Shown here: positions 10,881 through 22,502 of the stretch, piece by piece
Layout of the letters: every line of letters starts with the position of its first letter
Position numbering within the stretch: position 1 is the first letter of the stretch
Source of the DNA: Antennarius striatus
Taxonomy: Eukaryota; Chordata; Actinopteri; Lophiiformes; Antennariidae
Assembly: GCF_040054535.1 (NCBI RefSeq)
Contig: NC_090785.1
Location: 20,713,001-20,777,000, forward strand
DNA length: 64,000 nucleotides
Direction: 5' to 3'
The notes under the pieces: model-generated
Seen by the model: only the letters and a program-made list of their open reading frames with translations
Databases searched by the model: none
Told to the model about the DNA's origin: nothing
Position numbers and translations under genes: made by a program

Positions 10881-11584
10881 AACACCAAGTCACAGTTTTC
10901 TACGTGTTCGGCTAGGACCTGTACCTGGGTTTAGGACTGACTGCATGGAAGCTGTTTATGTCTAATGATATAATAATAGAGGTGCTGACATGTATAAACA
11001 AGGAAGGAGAAAGAGTAGCCTAACACAGTGGGTGAGAGTGGAGAAATATATCCAAAGATGAGCTGGTGGCTTTCATTAGATTTACTATTCTTGCAAGAAG
11101 TGAGAAGAACTGCATTGGTAACTTGTGCATCCACTGTTTAAGTACGGTACATTAAATATGGATATGAGTTTACATTTTAAGATTACTGAAAGGCTGACAA
11201 CAAAATGCATTGCAACCTGAAGAACCAGAAGAACAATGAAGTGTGAATGATAAGCAGAAAGGTGAGGCATCCCTCCTGGTGCCAGCAGGAGGTGCTGTCA
11301 ATATAACAGACTGTTGACAAGCGGACGTGTTCAGTGCAGGCGGGTTACCTCATCGCCAATTTGTAGAGGTGGACGGTTAGAATGAAGAGACTTTAGACAT
11401 GGATTCTATTTCAATCGACAATTCTTTGTGTTTGTGTATCAGCATCACTTCACATCATCGCATGCCGTACCTGTCACTTCCTCTCTCCCCACTTCCTCAC
11501 TTCATCCCATAGAACCCCTACAAGCAGGCTTCCCACAGTGACCCCATGTGGTGAAAAACAGTAGTGCACGCATTCAAATAATGA

Positions 11585-12610
11585 TTAGCCTAAACAGTAT
11601 AACAGGACACAACATTCAGGATAGGATTCAGGATAGGCCGCTTGTATCCGGGATCTCGTTCTTTCGGTCACGACCCATAGCTCGTGACCATAGGTGAGGG
11701 TAGGAATGTAGATCGACCGGTAAATCGAGAGCTTTGCCTTTCGGCTCAGCTCCTTCTTCACCACGACAGACCGATACAGAGTCCGCATCACCGCAGACGC
11801 TGCACCGATCCGCCTGTCGATCTCCCGTTCCATTGTACCCTCACTCGTGAACGAGACCCCAAGATACTTGAACTCCTCCACTTGGGGCAGGATCTCATCC
11901 CCAACCTGGAGAGGGCACTCCACCCTTTTCCGACTGAGGACCATGGTCTCAGATTTGGAGGTGCTGATTCTCATCCCAACCGCTTCACACTCGGCTGCGA
12001 ACCGTTCCAGTGAGAGTTGGAGATCACGGCTTGATGAAGCCAACAGCACCACGTCGTCTGCAAAAAGCAGAGACGCGATACTGAGGCCACCAAACCGGAC
12101 ACCCTCAATGCCTTGGCTGCGCCTAGAAATTCTGTCCATAAAAGTTATGAACAGAATCAGTGACAAAGGGCAGCCTTGGCGGAGTCCAACCCTCACTGGA
12201 AACGAATCCGACTTACTGCCGGCAACGCGGACCAAACTCTGACATTGGTCGTACAGGGACCGAACAGCCCTTATCAAGGGGTCCGGTACCCCATACTCCC
12301 GAAGCACCCCCCACAGAACCCCCCGAGGAACACGGTCGAACGCCTTCTCCAAGTCCACAAAACACATGTAGACTGGTTGGGCGAACTCCCATGCCCCCTC
12401 AAGGACCCTGCGGAGGGTGTAGAGCTGGTCCACTGTTCCACGGCCAGGACGAAAATAACACTGCTCCTCCTGAATCCGAGATTCGACTTCCCGACGGACC
12501 CTCCTCTCCAGAACCCCTGAATAGACCTTACCAGGGAGGCTGAGGAGTGTGATGCCCCTGTAGTTGGAGCACACCCTCCTGTCCCCCTTCTTAAAAAGGA
12601 GGACCACCAC
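11585..12610 (-). pseudogene. Rex3 reverse transcriptase
   Basis: 341 residues. RT motifs in order: VVLLFKKGDRRVCSNYRGIT, CYFRPGRGTVDQLYTLRRVL, CFVDLEKAFDRVPRGVLW (palm aspartate), VRVGLRQGCPLSLILFITFM, the catalytic box SLLFADDVVLLAS, and VEEFKYLGVSFTSEG. The catalytic FADD is intact. The C-terminus runs out of homology after RTRSRIQAA, and the last residues come from flanking sequence. Confidence 0.92.
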
Positions 12611-12757
12611 CCCAGTCTGCCAGAGGCACTGTCCCCGAAGTCCACGCGATGTTGCAGAGGCGTGTCAACCAGGACAGCCATACAACATCCAGAGCCTTTA
12701 GGAACTCCGGGCGGATCTCATCCACCCCCGGGGCCCTGCCACCGAGGAGCTTTTTAA

Positions 12758-13660
12758 CTACCTCGGTGACCTCAACCCCAGAGATAGGAGAGCCGCCTTA
12801 GAGAACCCAGACTCTGCTTCCTCATGGGAAGGCGTGTCTGCAGGATTGAGGAGGTCTTCGAAGTATTCTCCCCACCGAGTCACAACGTCCCGAGTTGAGG
12901 TCAGCAGCTCCCCATCCCCACTATATACAGTGTGGATGCTGCACTGCTTCCCCCTCCCGAGACGCCTGATGGTGGACCAGAATCTCTTCGAAGCCGTCTT
13001 GAAGTCGTCCTCCAAGGCCTCACCGAACTCCTCCCACGCCCGTTTTTTTGCCTCAGCAACCACCAAAGCCGCATTCCGCTTGGCCTGCCGGTACCTATCA
13101 GCTGCTTCAGGAGTCCCACAGGCCAAAAAGGCCTGATAGGACTCCTTCTTCAGCTTGACGGCATCCCTTACCGCTGATGTCCACCAACGGGTTCTGGGGT
13201 TGCCGCCACGACAGGCACCGACCACCTTACGGCCGCAGCTGCGGTCGGCCGCCTCGACAATGGAGGCGCGGAACATGGTCCACTCAGACTCAATGTCCCC
13301 CGCCTCCCCCGGAACGTGAGTGAAGTTCTGCCGGAGGTGGGAGTTGAAACTCCTTCTGACAGGGGATTCTGCCAGGCGTTCCCAGCAGACCCTCACAATA
13401 CGTTTGGGTCTGCCAGGTCGGACCGGCATCTTCCCCCACCATCGGAGCCAACACACCACCAGGTGGTGATCGGTTGACAGCTCCGCCCCTCTCTTCACCC
13501 GAGTGTCCAAGACATGCGGCCGCAAGTCCGATGACACGACCACAAAGTCGATCATCGAACTGCAGCCTAGGGTGTCCTGGTGCCAAGTGCACATATGGAC
13601 ACCCTTATGTCTGAACATGGTGTTCGTTATGGACAGTCCGTGACAAGCACAGAAGTCCAA
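12758..13660 (-). pseudogene. Rex3 endonuclease end and RT linker
   Basis: 300 residues. Starts with the endonuclease C-terminus (SSMIDFVVVSSDL and the TDHHLVV motif carrying the catalytic Asp-His pair), then the long linker to the RT (ESEWTMFRASIVEAADRSC, RTRWWTSAVRDAVKLKKESY, FWSTIRRLGRGKQ). Separated by frameshifts from the RT and from the N-terminal endonuclease frame. Confidence 0.88.
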
Positions 13661-14442
13661 TAACTGAACACCGCTCGGGTTCTGATCGGGTTCCTCCCAA
13701 TCACACCCTTCCAGGTCTCACAGTCATTGCCCACGTGAGCATTGAAGTCCCCCAGCAGAACGATGGAGTCCCCAGTGGGAGCGCTCTCCAGCACCCCCTC
13801 CAAGGACTCCAAAAAGGGTGGATACTCTGAACTGCTGTTTGGTGCATGCGCACAAACAACAGTCAGGACCCGGCCCCCCACCCGAAGGCGGAGGGAGGCT
13901 ACCCTCTCGTCCACCGGGGTGAACCCCAATGTATAGGCGCCAAGCCGGGGGGCTATAAGTATACCCACACCTGCTCGGCGTCTCTCACCATGGGCAACTC
14001 CAGAGTGGAAGAGAGTCCAACCCCTCTGGAGAGGACTGGTACCAGAGCCCAAACTGTGTATGGAGGTGAGCCTGACTATATCTAGTCGGAACTTCTCAAC
14101 CTCACACACCAGCTCAGGCTCCTTCCCTGCCAGAGAGGTGACATTCCACGTCCCAAGAGCCAGCTTCTGTAGCCGGGGATCGGATCGCCAAGGTCCCTGC
14201 CTTCGGCCACCGCCCAGCTCACAATGCACCCGACCCCTATGGCCCCTCCCACAGGTGGTGAGCCCATGGGAAGAGGGACCCACGTTGTCCTTTCGGGCTG
14301 CGCCCGACCGGGCCCCATGGGTGCAGGCCCGGCCACCAGGCGCTCGCCTTCGAGCTCCACCTCCAGGCCTGGCTCCAGAGGGGGGCCCCGGTGACCCGCA
14401 TCCGGGCAAGGGAAAACGTGTGTCAATGTTTTTTGTCATCAT
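13627..14442 (-). pseudogene. Rex3 apurinic-type endonuclease, N-terminal part
   Basis: 271-residue frame. From about residue 92: [36 protein letters not shown] and [13 protein letters not shown], matching the order of APE-type LINE endonuclease motifs. The catalytic-glutamate region (normally LTETH-like) reads [10 protein letters not shown], so the Glu is lost or the alignment is shifted there. The first 90 residues translate the 5'UTR and have no support. Confidence 0.85.
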
Positions 14443-15073
14443 ATGGGGTCTTTGAGCAGTACTTTGTCTGGTCCATCACCTAGGACCTGTTTGCCATGGG
14501 TGACCCTACCAGGGGCAGAAAGCCCCAGACAACTTAGCTCCTAGGATCATTGGGACACACAAACCCCTCCACCACGATAAGGTGACCACTCAAGGAAGGG
14601 ATGTATGAATAAAATTGTATAAATCTTATGATTGAATTTTAGATGCATGCCTCCCTATGGATAAGTTATTTTTAGTGTAAAGCTTTAATTTCTTATTCTT
14701 GTAAGTTGTCCTAGCTAACACTATCATATTACATACACGACCAGTAACAACTAAAACCATGGGCCAATCAGGGTAGGTGAAACTAAATGTAACAAAGATG
14801 TGAAGGGACAAAGACAATATGTAGCTAAATCTACAAGGAAGGAATTAACTTACAAAATTTAACAAGATCTAACTCATTTTGTTGGATTCTTTTGACTGAT
14901 GACAAACCTTTCCACACACCTCATCATGATTCAAACTGATCACTCATGTTTGCTTCCTGTTTTGTTGGGTCATTTAGATGCTCACTTATTCAGCACTTAT
15001 TATGCCTTGTCCTTCAACCATAAACGTTGCACAGAATTTCCTCACCCTTTGTTATTTCATCTTTGTTCCCCTG

Positions 15074-15197
<124 letters not shown>

Positions 15198-16760
15198 CCT
15201 CACACAACTAAACCTACATTAACTGTTTCTCTTTGAGTTGTGCTTTTTGGGTCCTATGACCAGTTGGTTTGACACCAAAGGATAATATTCATCCTTTAAA
15301 CATTGTGGTTGTGGTGGAAAGTTTTTAATACAATAAAATAATACAATAATATAATAAAATAATATCATTTAATTGAACCAAAGATCTGGAGTGTTGTGTG
15401 TGTCATATTATTCAGCTCTTGTGAAGGTGGCCCCAGGATGTCTCGAGGTCATGAAGACGCTGCATGAAAATAATTCCTGTTAGACCATATTTGGAAATGC
15501 TTGCATGACTTGTGGGTATCCTTGAAGAAGTTAGACACTGACAGAAGCAGCTAGCCAGATCATTTCATACACTGTACTTGAAATTAGAATGTATGTATGT
15601 TTCTGCACAAGGTCATCCAAATAATGTCTGCAGCAGATCCTCACAGGGTTCAAGTGACTGATTATATTATGTCATCAAATAGTTTTGTGAAACTGTCGAC
15701 TTGATATTTTTGGTAACGTCTGGAGGTCATGACGTACCAAGTGAAAGCCCGTAAAGAACTGGTTGAAAGCAGATGGGCCGAGGTTAATACCTCCCTGTAG
15801 TCACACCTTTAGGGTATAAAAAGATATGTGATCCATTTTCTAGTTTGTACTTGAAGTTTTTTCTTGTACCCAGAATATTCTGCAACAACACATCGGAGGA
15901 CTTTTTTCATCGTCTCCAGAGCTCTCATCATGCTTAGATAAGTATTTGTTGAACTTGTCTGTTTGTTGAACCTGTCTGTCAATATCATCGATGATATTAT
16001 TGGACTCATACTCAACCTTGTGATGATATTATTGTAATGCTACTCAACCTATACATGAATTGGCAAAATAAATATCTTGTGTTTAATACACTGTCTCCTG
16101 TCTTTAAGAAAAACGAAACCCCACCACATGGTAACCTCTCAATAATAGTATAATAGAGGATGTTTTTATTTTATTTTTCATCATTTTAATATTTGATCTT
16201 CTCTTCATTGGTTGTGGTGGTTACTGTTAATAGAGGAAATCAGATCTTTGAAGGTGGGTTGGCATTGTTCTCCCACCACCTCCATGGTCCAAAACTGAAC
16301 ATCCTTGGATGTTTTCTTCACAAAGTTCTCCCTATGTAACACACAAAAAGGACTGAAATGCTTCCTACTATACCTCCTTGTAAATTAAAATAGTGATTAC
16401 TGCATTAGTGTTGCTGCTAAATGAGGACAAATTAACAGCAAAGGAGATTGTCAACCAGTGTTGAGGCCAGAACGCTGAAACTCAGTCTCATTAAAACAGT
16501 CACAGTCCATTTTAACATTTTAAGAGAATGCTGCTACTGCATCAGCACCACAGAGCTTTTGGCTAAAAACAGAACACTCCATCTAAACAAATTATTCATT
16601 CACTCCATTGGAACAGTATTTAAATCCATATTCAGTCTGTGTCATAAAATCACAGGGATCAAAGTGCCTCATTCTGTACTCAGAAATACATGCACATCAA
16701 GACATAGCTGCAGTTTTGAGGCCACTTCTTGAATTCAGATGTGCTTCATGCTGAAAGACA

Positions 16761-16782
16761 GCAGGCAGGCAGGCAGGCAGAC

Positions 16783-16851
<69 letters not shown>
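16761..16851. repeat. (CAGG)n(CAGA)n tetranucleotide microsatellite
   Basis: A few CAGG units followed by about 18 ACAG/CAGA units. Confidence 0.95.
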
Positions 16852-16853
<2 letters not shown>

Positions 16854-17511
16854 GTTTGCAAATAAAAAGATGCTATTGTGAAGTCCCATGTGATCATTCC
16901 TTTGAGCGGCCACTTCTGTTCACTCCATCCACCCCATCATATCACCATCAGTCTGTCCTCCATGGTTAACATCTCCTAATTCAGACAGAGATGGGAGCAG
17001 CTAAACTATGTGAACACAGCTGAGGGATGAGCTAAAACAGGATCTGAAGATTTGTCTGGAAATCTATTAGGTTTGTTGACTATGAGCATCTTTTTTTGTC
17101 ATATACAGCTTTTTGCTATGCCATTAGGTTTCCGTGTTAATGTGTGATACAGCATGATGACCAGACTAGATTAACTTAATTCTTTCACACTGCGTGTGTG
17201 TTGGTCAGTCTGTGTGATAATGGCGTCAGGGCGTGCTCTTAGTATGACAGGTATGCCTCGGGATTCATGCAGACTGTTAGCCAAAACCTGGGTGGAGGAT
17301 GAGTGTGAGCAGGCCGACAGCACACTGAGCAAGTACCCACGTTCACATTATAAAACACACAATGTCCAAGAACCTCGTAAAACTAACTGTCAATCTTCTA
17401 AATGTTAAAAGTTTACATTTATCATGTTTATGTAGTTTATGTTACTGTGTATTTATATCTTAACGATGGAATGGGTATGTTTAATTTGACACAAGGGTTG
17501 TTAACAAAATA

Positions 17512-17815
17512 GTGGCACAGTGGTGCAGTGGGTGGCGCTGTTGCCTCACAGCAAGAAGGTTCTGGACTCGAGTTCTTTCTCTGCAGAGTTTGTAAGATCT
17601 CCCTGTGTCTGTGTGGGTTCGCTGGTTTTCCCCCTCTTCCAAAAACATGTAGCTGAGGTGAACTAGTCACTGTAAACTGACTGCATGTGCGCATTGTTAG
17701 TTGTTTGTCTTTCATGCACTGGCGACACGTCGAGAGGTGTACCCCGCCTCTCTCTCACAGCTGGGATAGGCTCCAGCAACACTTGTGACACACAAAATGG
17801 AAGAAGTGGCTGAAG
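17512..17815 (+). repeat. dispersed teleost repeat with tRNA-like head, forward copy
   Basis: Begins GTGGCACAGTGGTGCAGTGG, GTGGCGCTGTTGCCTCACAG (A-box-like), then GGACTCGAGTTC (B-box-like), and continues through GTGTCTGTGTGGGTTC to CTGGGATAGGCTCCAGCA. Same family as 2220-2490, in opposite orientation. Probably a tRNA-derived SINE. A poly-G run of 14 follows at 17825-17838. Confidence 0.65.
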
Positions 17816-18401
17816 AGTGGCTACGGGGGGGGGGGGGGTGTTGGTAACAATAGACTCTGTGGCGCCCCCTACAGTACAGAGAGTGTTGTGTTCCTTCCTG
17901 TCACACCTTTGGTCTCATGTCTGTTATTAGTCCATGCATCAGAATTTTCTCTAACAGCGGTATACAGTAGTTCAGGATTTAGTCCCTTCAACTTTTTAAA
18001 ATTTTTTGACTGGCTTTGTGAAATTCATCGTGAGTCCAGTGCCTTAACAGATTTCTGATCTAATTGTTTTCTAAAACACAAATCTGTTTGGTTGTAATAC
18101 ATGATTTTTTTTTACCAGCCGGCAACACAATTAGACAAGCATGGTGAAGCAGTGTGTTACTGTTTGCACCTCTATTTTTCCTGGTGCTTGTTTGTTTGTT
18201 TTTGTTTTTAAGCAGATCTTGTGGACAAATTAATAATAATTTATTTGATTTATTAATTGGTTAGAAATACTTTGTCGAAGTCTGAAAACTGTGATAACTG
18301 TTTACTAACATGTTCTTCTTAACTCCATAAGACTGTCAGTGCTGTATTTCTCTCTAGACTCTAGAAGTATCCTTAATATATCCCTTAACATGTATTGTGA
18401 T

Positions 18402-18581
<180 letters not shown>

Positions 18582-18595
18582 TGGCACGTCTTCAG

Positions 18596-18700
18596 AGCTT
18601 CAGAGAATGGCGGTCAATGACAGAACAGATACTAATTCCCAGAATTATTTTCGTGGGAGAAGAGCTCTGTCCAAGTACATAATGGTTTTACTGCGTCAAC
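18596..18700 (+). pseudogene. probable N-terminal exon of the CNG-like gene
   Basis: After a possible acceptor (cgtcttcag ending at 18595) the frame reads ELQRMAVNDRTDTNSQNYF and then a basic stretch RGRRALSKYI. With the preceding codons the motif TSSELQRM resembles the N-terminal cytosolic region of CNGA2, from memory. The donor is not clear. A second candidate upstream at 17220-17400 (KTWVEDECEQADSTLSKY) is unassigned. Confidence 0.4.
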
Positions 18701-18787
18701 TCATACATCCAGTGTGTTTGAATGTTAGAAGAATGAATTATCGGTCCTTTTTATTATAACCCTACACTTCTACCTGTCTGTCTTCAG

Positions 18788-19298
18788 GATAGTTGGGATG
18801 GTGATAACTCTGAGAGAATGGGTGCAGAACAGTCTGACGGAGGAGAAATCAGCACCGGACTTGTCTGCTCAGTCAATCTGCATATCAGTCAAGTCCCCGT
18901 CTCTACCAGCAGGAGGACGTTTAATATCATGGTCCTCTCGCCGTCTGATGATGCGTACTACCACTGGCTGATGGTGATTGGTGCTGCTGTCTTTTTACAA
19001 CTGGACTCTTTTAGTTGCGAGGTTGGCAAATATTTATGGGTAATGTTGTGGGTAATGTTGGAGCCATGATCTCCAACATGAATGTGACCAGAGCAGCCTT
19101 TCAGAGCTGTGTTGACACCCTGAAACATTACATGCACTTCAGACATGTAAGCAAGTCTTAGAGCAGTGTGTCATCCACTGGTTTGATTATCTATGGACCA
19201 ATCTGAAGACTACAGATGAACAGGAAGTGCAGAGGAGTTTGCCCAATAACCTGAGAGCAGAGATTGCTATGAATGTTCACCTGGACACACCGAAGAAG
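18788..19298 (+). pseudogene. CNG-like exon: S1 start fused to S6 end and C-linker
   Basis: Acceptor CTTCAG ends at 18787 and donor AAG|GTAAAG is at 19298/19299. The frame runs to AAYYHWLMVIGAAVF-like S1 residues, then one extra T in the run 18992-18996 shifts it; in the next frame YNWTLLVAR continues S1. At about 19023-19026 the sequence jumps straight to the S6 end (IF..VVGNVGAMISNMN). A missing base at about 19158 gives TAG at 19159-19161; beyond it the C-linker resumes as [18 protein letters not shown] and [12 protein letters not shown]. More than 200 residues of membrane core are lost. Confidence 0.85.
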
Positions 19299-19394
19299 GT
19301 AAAGGCGAAAACAACTTGCAACTACATGCTTAAGTTTCACAAATCCATGTATTAAATGTTTTTGCAAAGGTCAAAATGAACTCTGTGTTTACAG

Positions 19395-19493
19395 GTGCAT
19401 ATTTTCCAGGAGGGTGAGGCAGGCCTCCTTGTAGAATTGGTATTAAAACTTCGACCACAGGTTTTCAGTCCAGGAGACTACATGTGTAGAAAG
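19395..19493 (+). pseudogene. CNG-like exon: start of cyclic-nucleotide-binding domain
   Basis: 33 codons between acceptor ACAG (19394) and donor GTGAGT (19494), reading [20 protein letters not shown] and [13 protein letters not shown], the conserved first beta strands of the domain. Both splice sites look good and the frame is open. Confidence 0.85.
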
Positions 19494-20479
19494 GTGAGTA
19501 TTACTTAATGCTGCACCATTGTAATAAATGTATGCATTTTGGTTCTGCTCTATAAAGCTCTCATAAGCAATTGCATAATACATATTGATCTATTAGGCAC
19601 CGACTGAAATGTTTGTTAAAGCAAAAATTCTGTTCTCACAGATAAAGTGAGAACCACATATGTATATTTACTACCACATATACCTAATATAAACAAGATT
19701 ACCCAAGATGATGTGTAGTATGAACACCTGTAATGGTTAGAGTGTCACATGAACATGTTGACAAAGTTAAATAAGTTCAAAAATATCAGTTAAAAAGAGT
19801 AAAAAAAGGTCTTTTACAAGGGAAAGTTGAATTCAGTGTCTTGTTTAGGGTTTGTTACATCCCACTTCAAAGCGGTGATGTATTGTAACTGTCAGTGTTC
19901 GTTTTGTCCGTTCCTCTGTCTGTTTGTCCATTCGTCCATTAGTCCACCAAATACCTTCCCAACCGTTGCAGACAGAAAATGAAACAAAAAGCACATTAAT
20001 AATTACACATTACAAAGGGGATGAAAATGAGATAATGACCTTGACCTTGAGAAAACTTGGTCAACTTTTGTACAGTCAGGAACCCGAGTGTACTTTGAGT
20101 AATTGAATATATAGCACAATAAAAGAAAACTATCACATTTTGGACATATTTCTAATATCCCACTCCAGCAGTTGTATGCGGAGTACTCAACATCGTACAG
20201 CTGGTCAGTGGATGACCAGTAAAACCTACAGACTAAAACCCTCAGGGGATTTCTTATTTTAAAACATTGTCTAAGGTGTCAAGCTGTGTCCTTCTAACAC
20301 AATTAGAAATGAATGAATGGTGGCACCATGAGAGTGTCGCAGAACTAACATAATGTAATTCCATCAGCGCTAGGCTGTATTTCAGTGGATGAATCTGCTG
20401 TTAGTAATGAGGTTGTGGAAAACATGGGATTATTGGGGCGTATTTGAAATTAATCAGCTTGTCTTTGTTAGACCTCCAG

Positions 20480-20770
20480 ACAGACACTTATCGTCTGTGC
20501 CTCCTCAAAGGTGTTTCTCCTTCTTCATCAAAGAGTCTAACTCCAAATCTCAATTGTTCTGTATGTTCACACTATCAGTTTTTAATTACAAACTGAAAAC
20601 TGCTGGGTTAGGAAACCAGAAGCAGGATCTTGTCCAACTCCAGACAGCAAGCAGATATTACACCTGTCTGGGAATCCTTGCACTGCACTGTTTCAGAATC
20701 AATTTTAAGATCCTTTTATTGGTTTATAAAGCACTCACTGGCCTGAGGCCTTCTTGTTAATCAGATATAC
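20480..20770 (+). mobile_element. LINE reverse-transcriptase tail fragment
   Basis: Translated pieces QLQTASRYYTCLGILALH and FRINFKILLLVYKALTGL match the well-known C-terminal tail of jockey/L2-type fish LINEs. It is short, in broken frames, and sits inside the last intron of the decayed channel gene. Confidence 0.6.
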
Positions 20771-21013
20771 ATTCATTTGACAAGTATTCCAGAACTAACA
20801 GAAAAAAGCAAAAACCTTATTTTTAATCAGGTTTATATATTTATCAATCTACGTATCATATTTTAATTCAGTGTATTTATCATAATTCAATATTCTATGT
20901 TTCTATATCAAAGTCAATTTTATATTTCTGTGTTTCATGTCAGTACTTCACCTAATGATGTGCAATAACGCTGTTAAAAGTATGGATCAATTTTCTGTGT
21001 TTTTTTTTTTTAG

Positions 21014-21649
21014 GGGAGATTTGGGTAAGGAGATGTACATAGTAAAAGATGGCCAGCTAGCAGTTACGGGGGACAATGGGGTCACCCAGTTCGCTGTCCT
21101 CACTTCAGGAAGCTGCTTTGGAGAAATCAGCGTCCTGAACATCAGCAGCAGCAAGATGGGTAACAGAGGTACTGCTAACATTCAGAGTCTGGGATACTCA
21201 GACCTGGTCTGCCTTTCTAAACAAGACCTCATGGAAGCGCTTCAGAAGTTCCCCCATGCCAGGGCTCAGCTTGAGCTGAGGGGGCAGGACATCCTGCGGA
21301 AAGAGGGGCTCCTGGAGGAAGTAAACGTTTCTACAGGAGGGGACCTCAAGGAGAAGGTTGAGAGGCTGGAAACCAGTCTGGACCGGCTCCTGGCACCACC
21401 ACTGATACCACCACTGATACTTAGTTCCGTCATTCCACAGACAACCAATGAGCGCCTTCCTTTCAGGCGTGTTTGGCACGACTGCAGAGTGAGTTCAGCG
21501 CTTCCAAACTTCGACTGAAGAACCGAATCACAACCCTCGAACACGTCACCACAGCTGCCACAGGAAGTGGCTTCCTGCCAGATGCTGATGGTAACGACAG
21601 TGTTTCTGGTGGTGATGGTGTGCGCAGTGAGATCAACATCTGGCTCTGA
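21014..21649 (+). pseudogene. CNG-like last exon: binding domain and C-terminal coiled coil
   Basis: A poly-T tract and TAG acceptor end at 21013. The homologous frame ([56 protein letters not shown]) starts at 21015, one base out of phase with the upstream exon, which ends on a whole codon. In the ligand pocket the family's RRTAN reads RGTAN, losing the phosphate-contacting arginine. After DRLL a repeated CCACCACTGATAC unit and a frame change intervene. The coiled coil then resumes as [19 protein letters not shown] and runs to a stop at 21647-21649. Confidence 0.85.
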
Positions 21650-22475
21650 AGTGCATCCCTCATCAGAAAAAATAGATGTAGATAACAAACACTAAACATC
21701 TGTCAATATCACAAAACACTTTTAACATATTGGCAAAGATGCAACAATTGAACATCAGAAACCTTTTGTTTTATCGTTGACAGTTGATGTAGACTTTCTT
21801 AATACGTTACATGCGTTTGCCTCGTGAAGTTTTGCATGGATTTGAATGACCTGATGTTTGAGTAAGTGGAAAAAAACAAACTACTGTTGTCTTAATCGGT
21901 TCCAAAGATAATTGGTTTACTCCTGGCTCAGTCAATGCCTAAAAAAGGATGGTCTGCTCTGTACTTTGGTCTGGTAGATATTATTTAATCTATGGATGTA
22001 TCATTAGGCACAGAATCTATGAGCATTATTGATTACCTGCCTGCTCTTCATACCGAATATTTAAATCGACAACTTATGTCCATCATGTCCTTTTTAAGTT
22101 GGGAGCATCTCATGCTATCCACACAGACTGTCATGATTTTTAGTTTAAAGGATCTTTGAACTCATCCACAGTTTACGCCAAATCAAACTCACATAAAAAT
22201 GGAAACTCTTTCTTTTTCTTCCAATTCTTTGAATCTGCATCCTCATAAATATTTTTAAATATTTTTTACTCTTCTGCATGTTGTTAATATATTATCATAT
22301 CAGCAGCTTGGTTAATAAAATATGAAATACTACTCTGATACGGACCCTTTATTTTGTGCATGGATCATCAGGATCCACAGTAAAGGGAGAGGAAAATAAC
22401 AACACGTTCTTTTTGATAGCAGCAAAATCCCAAAAGCAGTCACTGAACTCACCAGTAATGGTTGGATGTTTGTTG
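21650..22475. other. intergenic, no gene recognised
   Basis: AT-rich spacer between the decayed channel gene and the Tx1 nest. No repeat or coding signal was recognised. Confidence 0.5.
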
Positions 22476-22502
22476 CATTCTTCTTGTTCTTCTTCTTCTT
22501 CA

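Larger units (their letters stand above)
9330..11140 (+). mobile_element. piggyBac-type transposon relic, interrupted
   Basis: Left end signal CAAGTGGGGTCACATATGACC at 9339-9359 (a GGGGTCA...TGACCCC palindrome) and, after an inserted 1-kb element (9411-10418), a piggyBac transposase N-terminus at 10611-10880. Broken frames to about 11140 resemble the next transposase segment (NKEGERVA, KDELVAFI-like). No catalytic triad region was identified. Boundaries are approximate. Confidence 0.6.
11625..14606 (-). mobile_element. Rex3 LINE, near full length, 3'-truncated
   Basis: Minus-strand Rex3 (RTE clade). The 5'UTR and endonuclease lie on the right and the RT on the left. The sites classically used as Rex3 PCR primers in fish (GTGACAAAGGGCAGCC around 12160, and the ACCACCACCCCAGTCTGCCA site around 12602-12621) are present, from memory of those primers. 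It lacks the usual ATGGATGG-type 3' tail, so the 3' end is lost at about 11625-11640. Coding frames are 13627-14442, 12758-13660 and 11585-12610, so only a few frameshifts separate it from an open element. Confidence 0.92.
18583..21649 (+). pseudogene. cyclic-nucleotide-gated channel alpha-subunit gene, decayed
   Basis: CNG alpha subunits form tetrameric cation channels in sensory-cell plasma membranes, with six membrane segments, a pore loop, a C-linker and a cyclic-nucleotide-binding domain. Pieces remain in order: N-terminal segment (TSSELQRM), start of S1 (YYHWLMVIGAAVF), end of S6 and C-linker (GNVGAMISNMN...WFDYLWTN), binding domain ([29 protein letters not shown]) and C-terminal coiled coil. 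S2 through most of S6 is missing without any intron-sized space. There are at least three frame breaks plus a phase mismatch at the last acceptor, and RGTAN replaces the family's RRTAN. Introns remain, so this is decay of a split gene and not a processed copy. The paralogue (cnga2-like, cnga4 or another) is not resolved. Confidence 0.85.

Noticed and set aside
16448..16732. 94-codon frame with KLFIHSIGTVFKSI
   Set aside because: No domain, start context or splice sites; possibly transposon debris, but not identifiable.
17196..17408. 70-codon frame (KTWVEDECEQADSTLSKY) as an N-terminal exon of the CNG gene
   Set aside because: Suggestive charged N-terminal composition and position, but no firm homology or donor site; kept only as a remark.
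20937..21518. 193-codon frame starting at an ATG at 20937 as a complete gene
   Set aside because: Its first ~25 residues are intron and poly-T; the middle is the CNG binding domain starting at 21014; its last ~30 residues leave the homologous frame.
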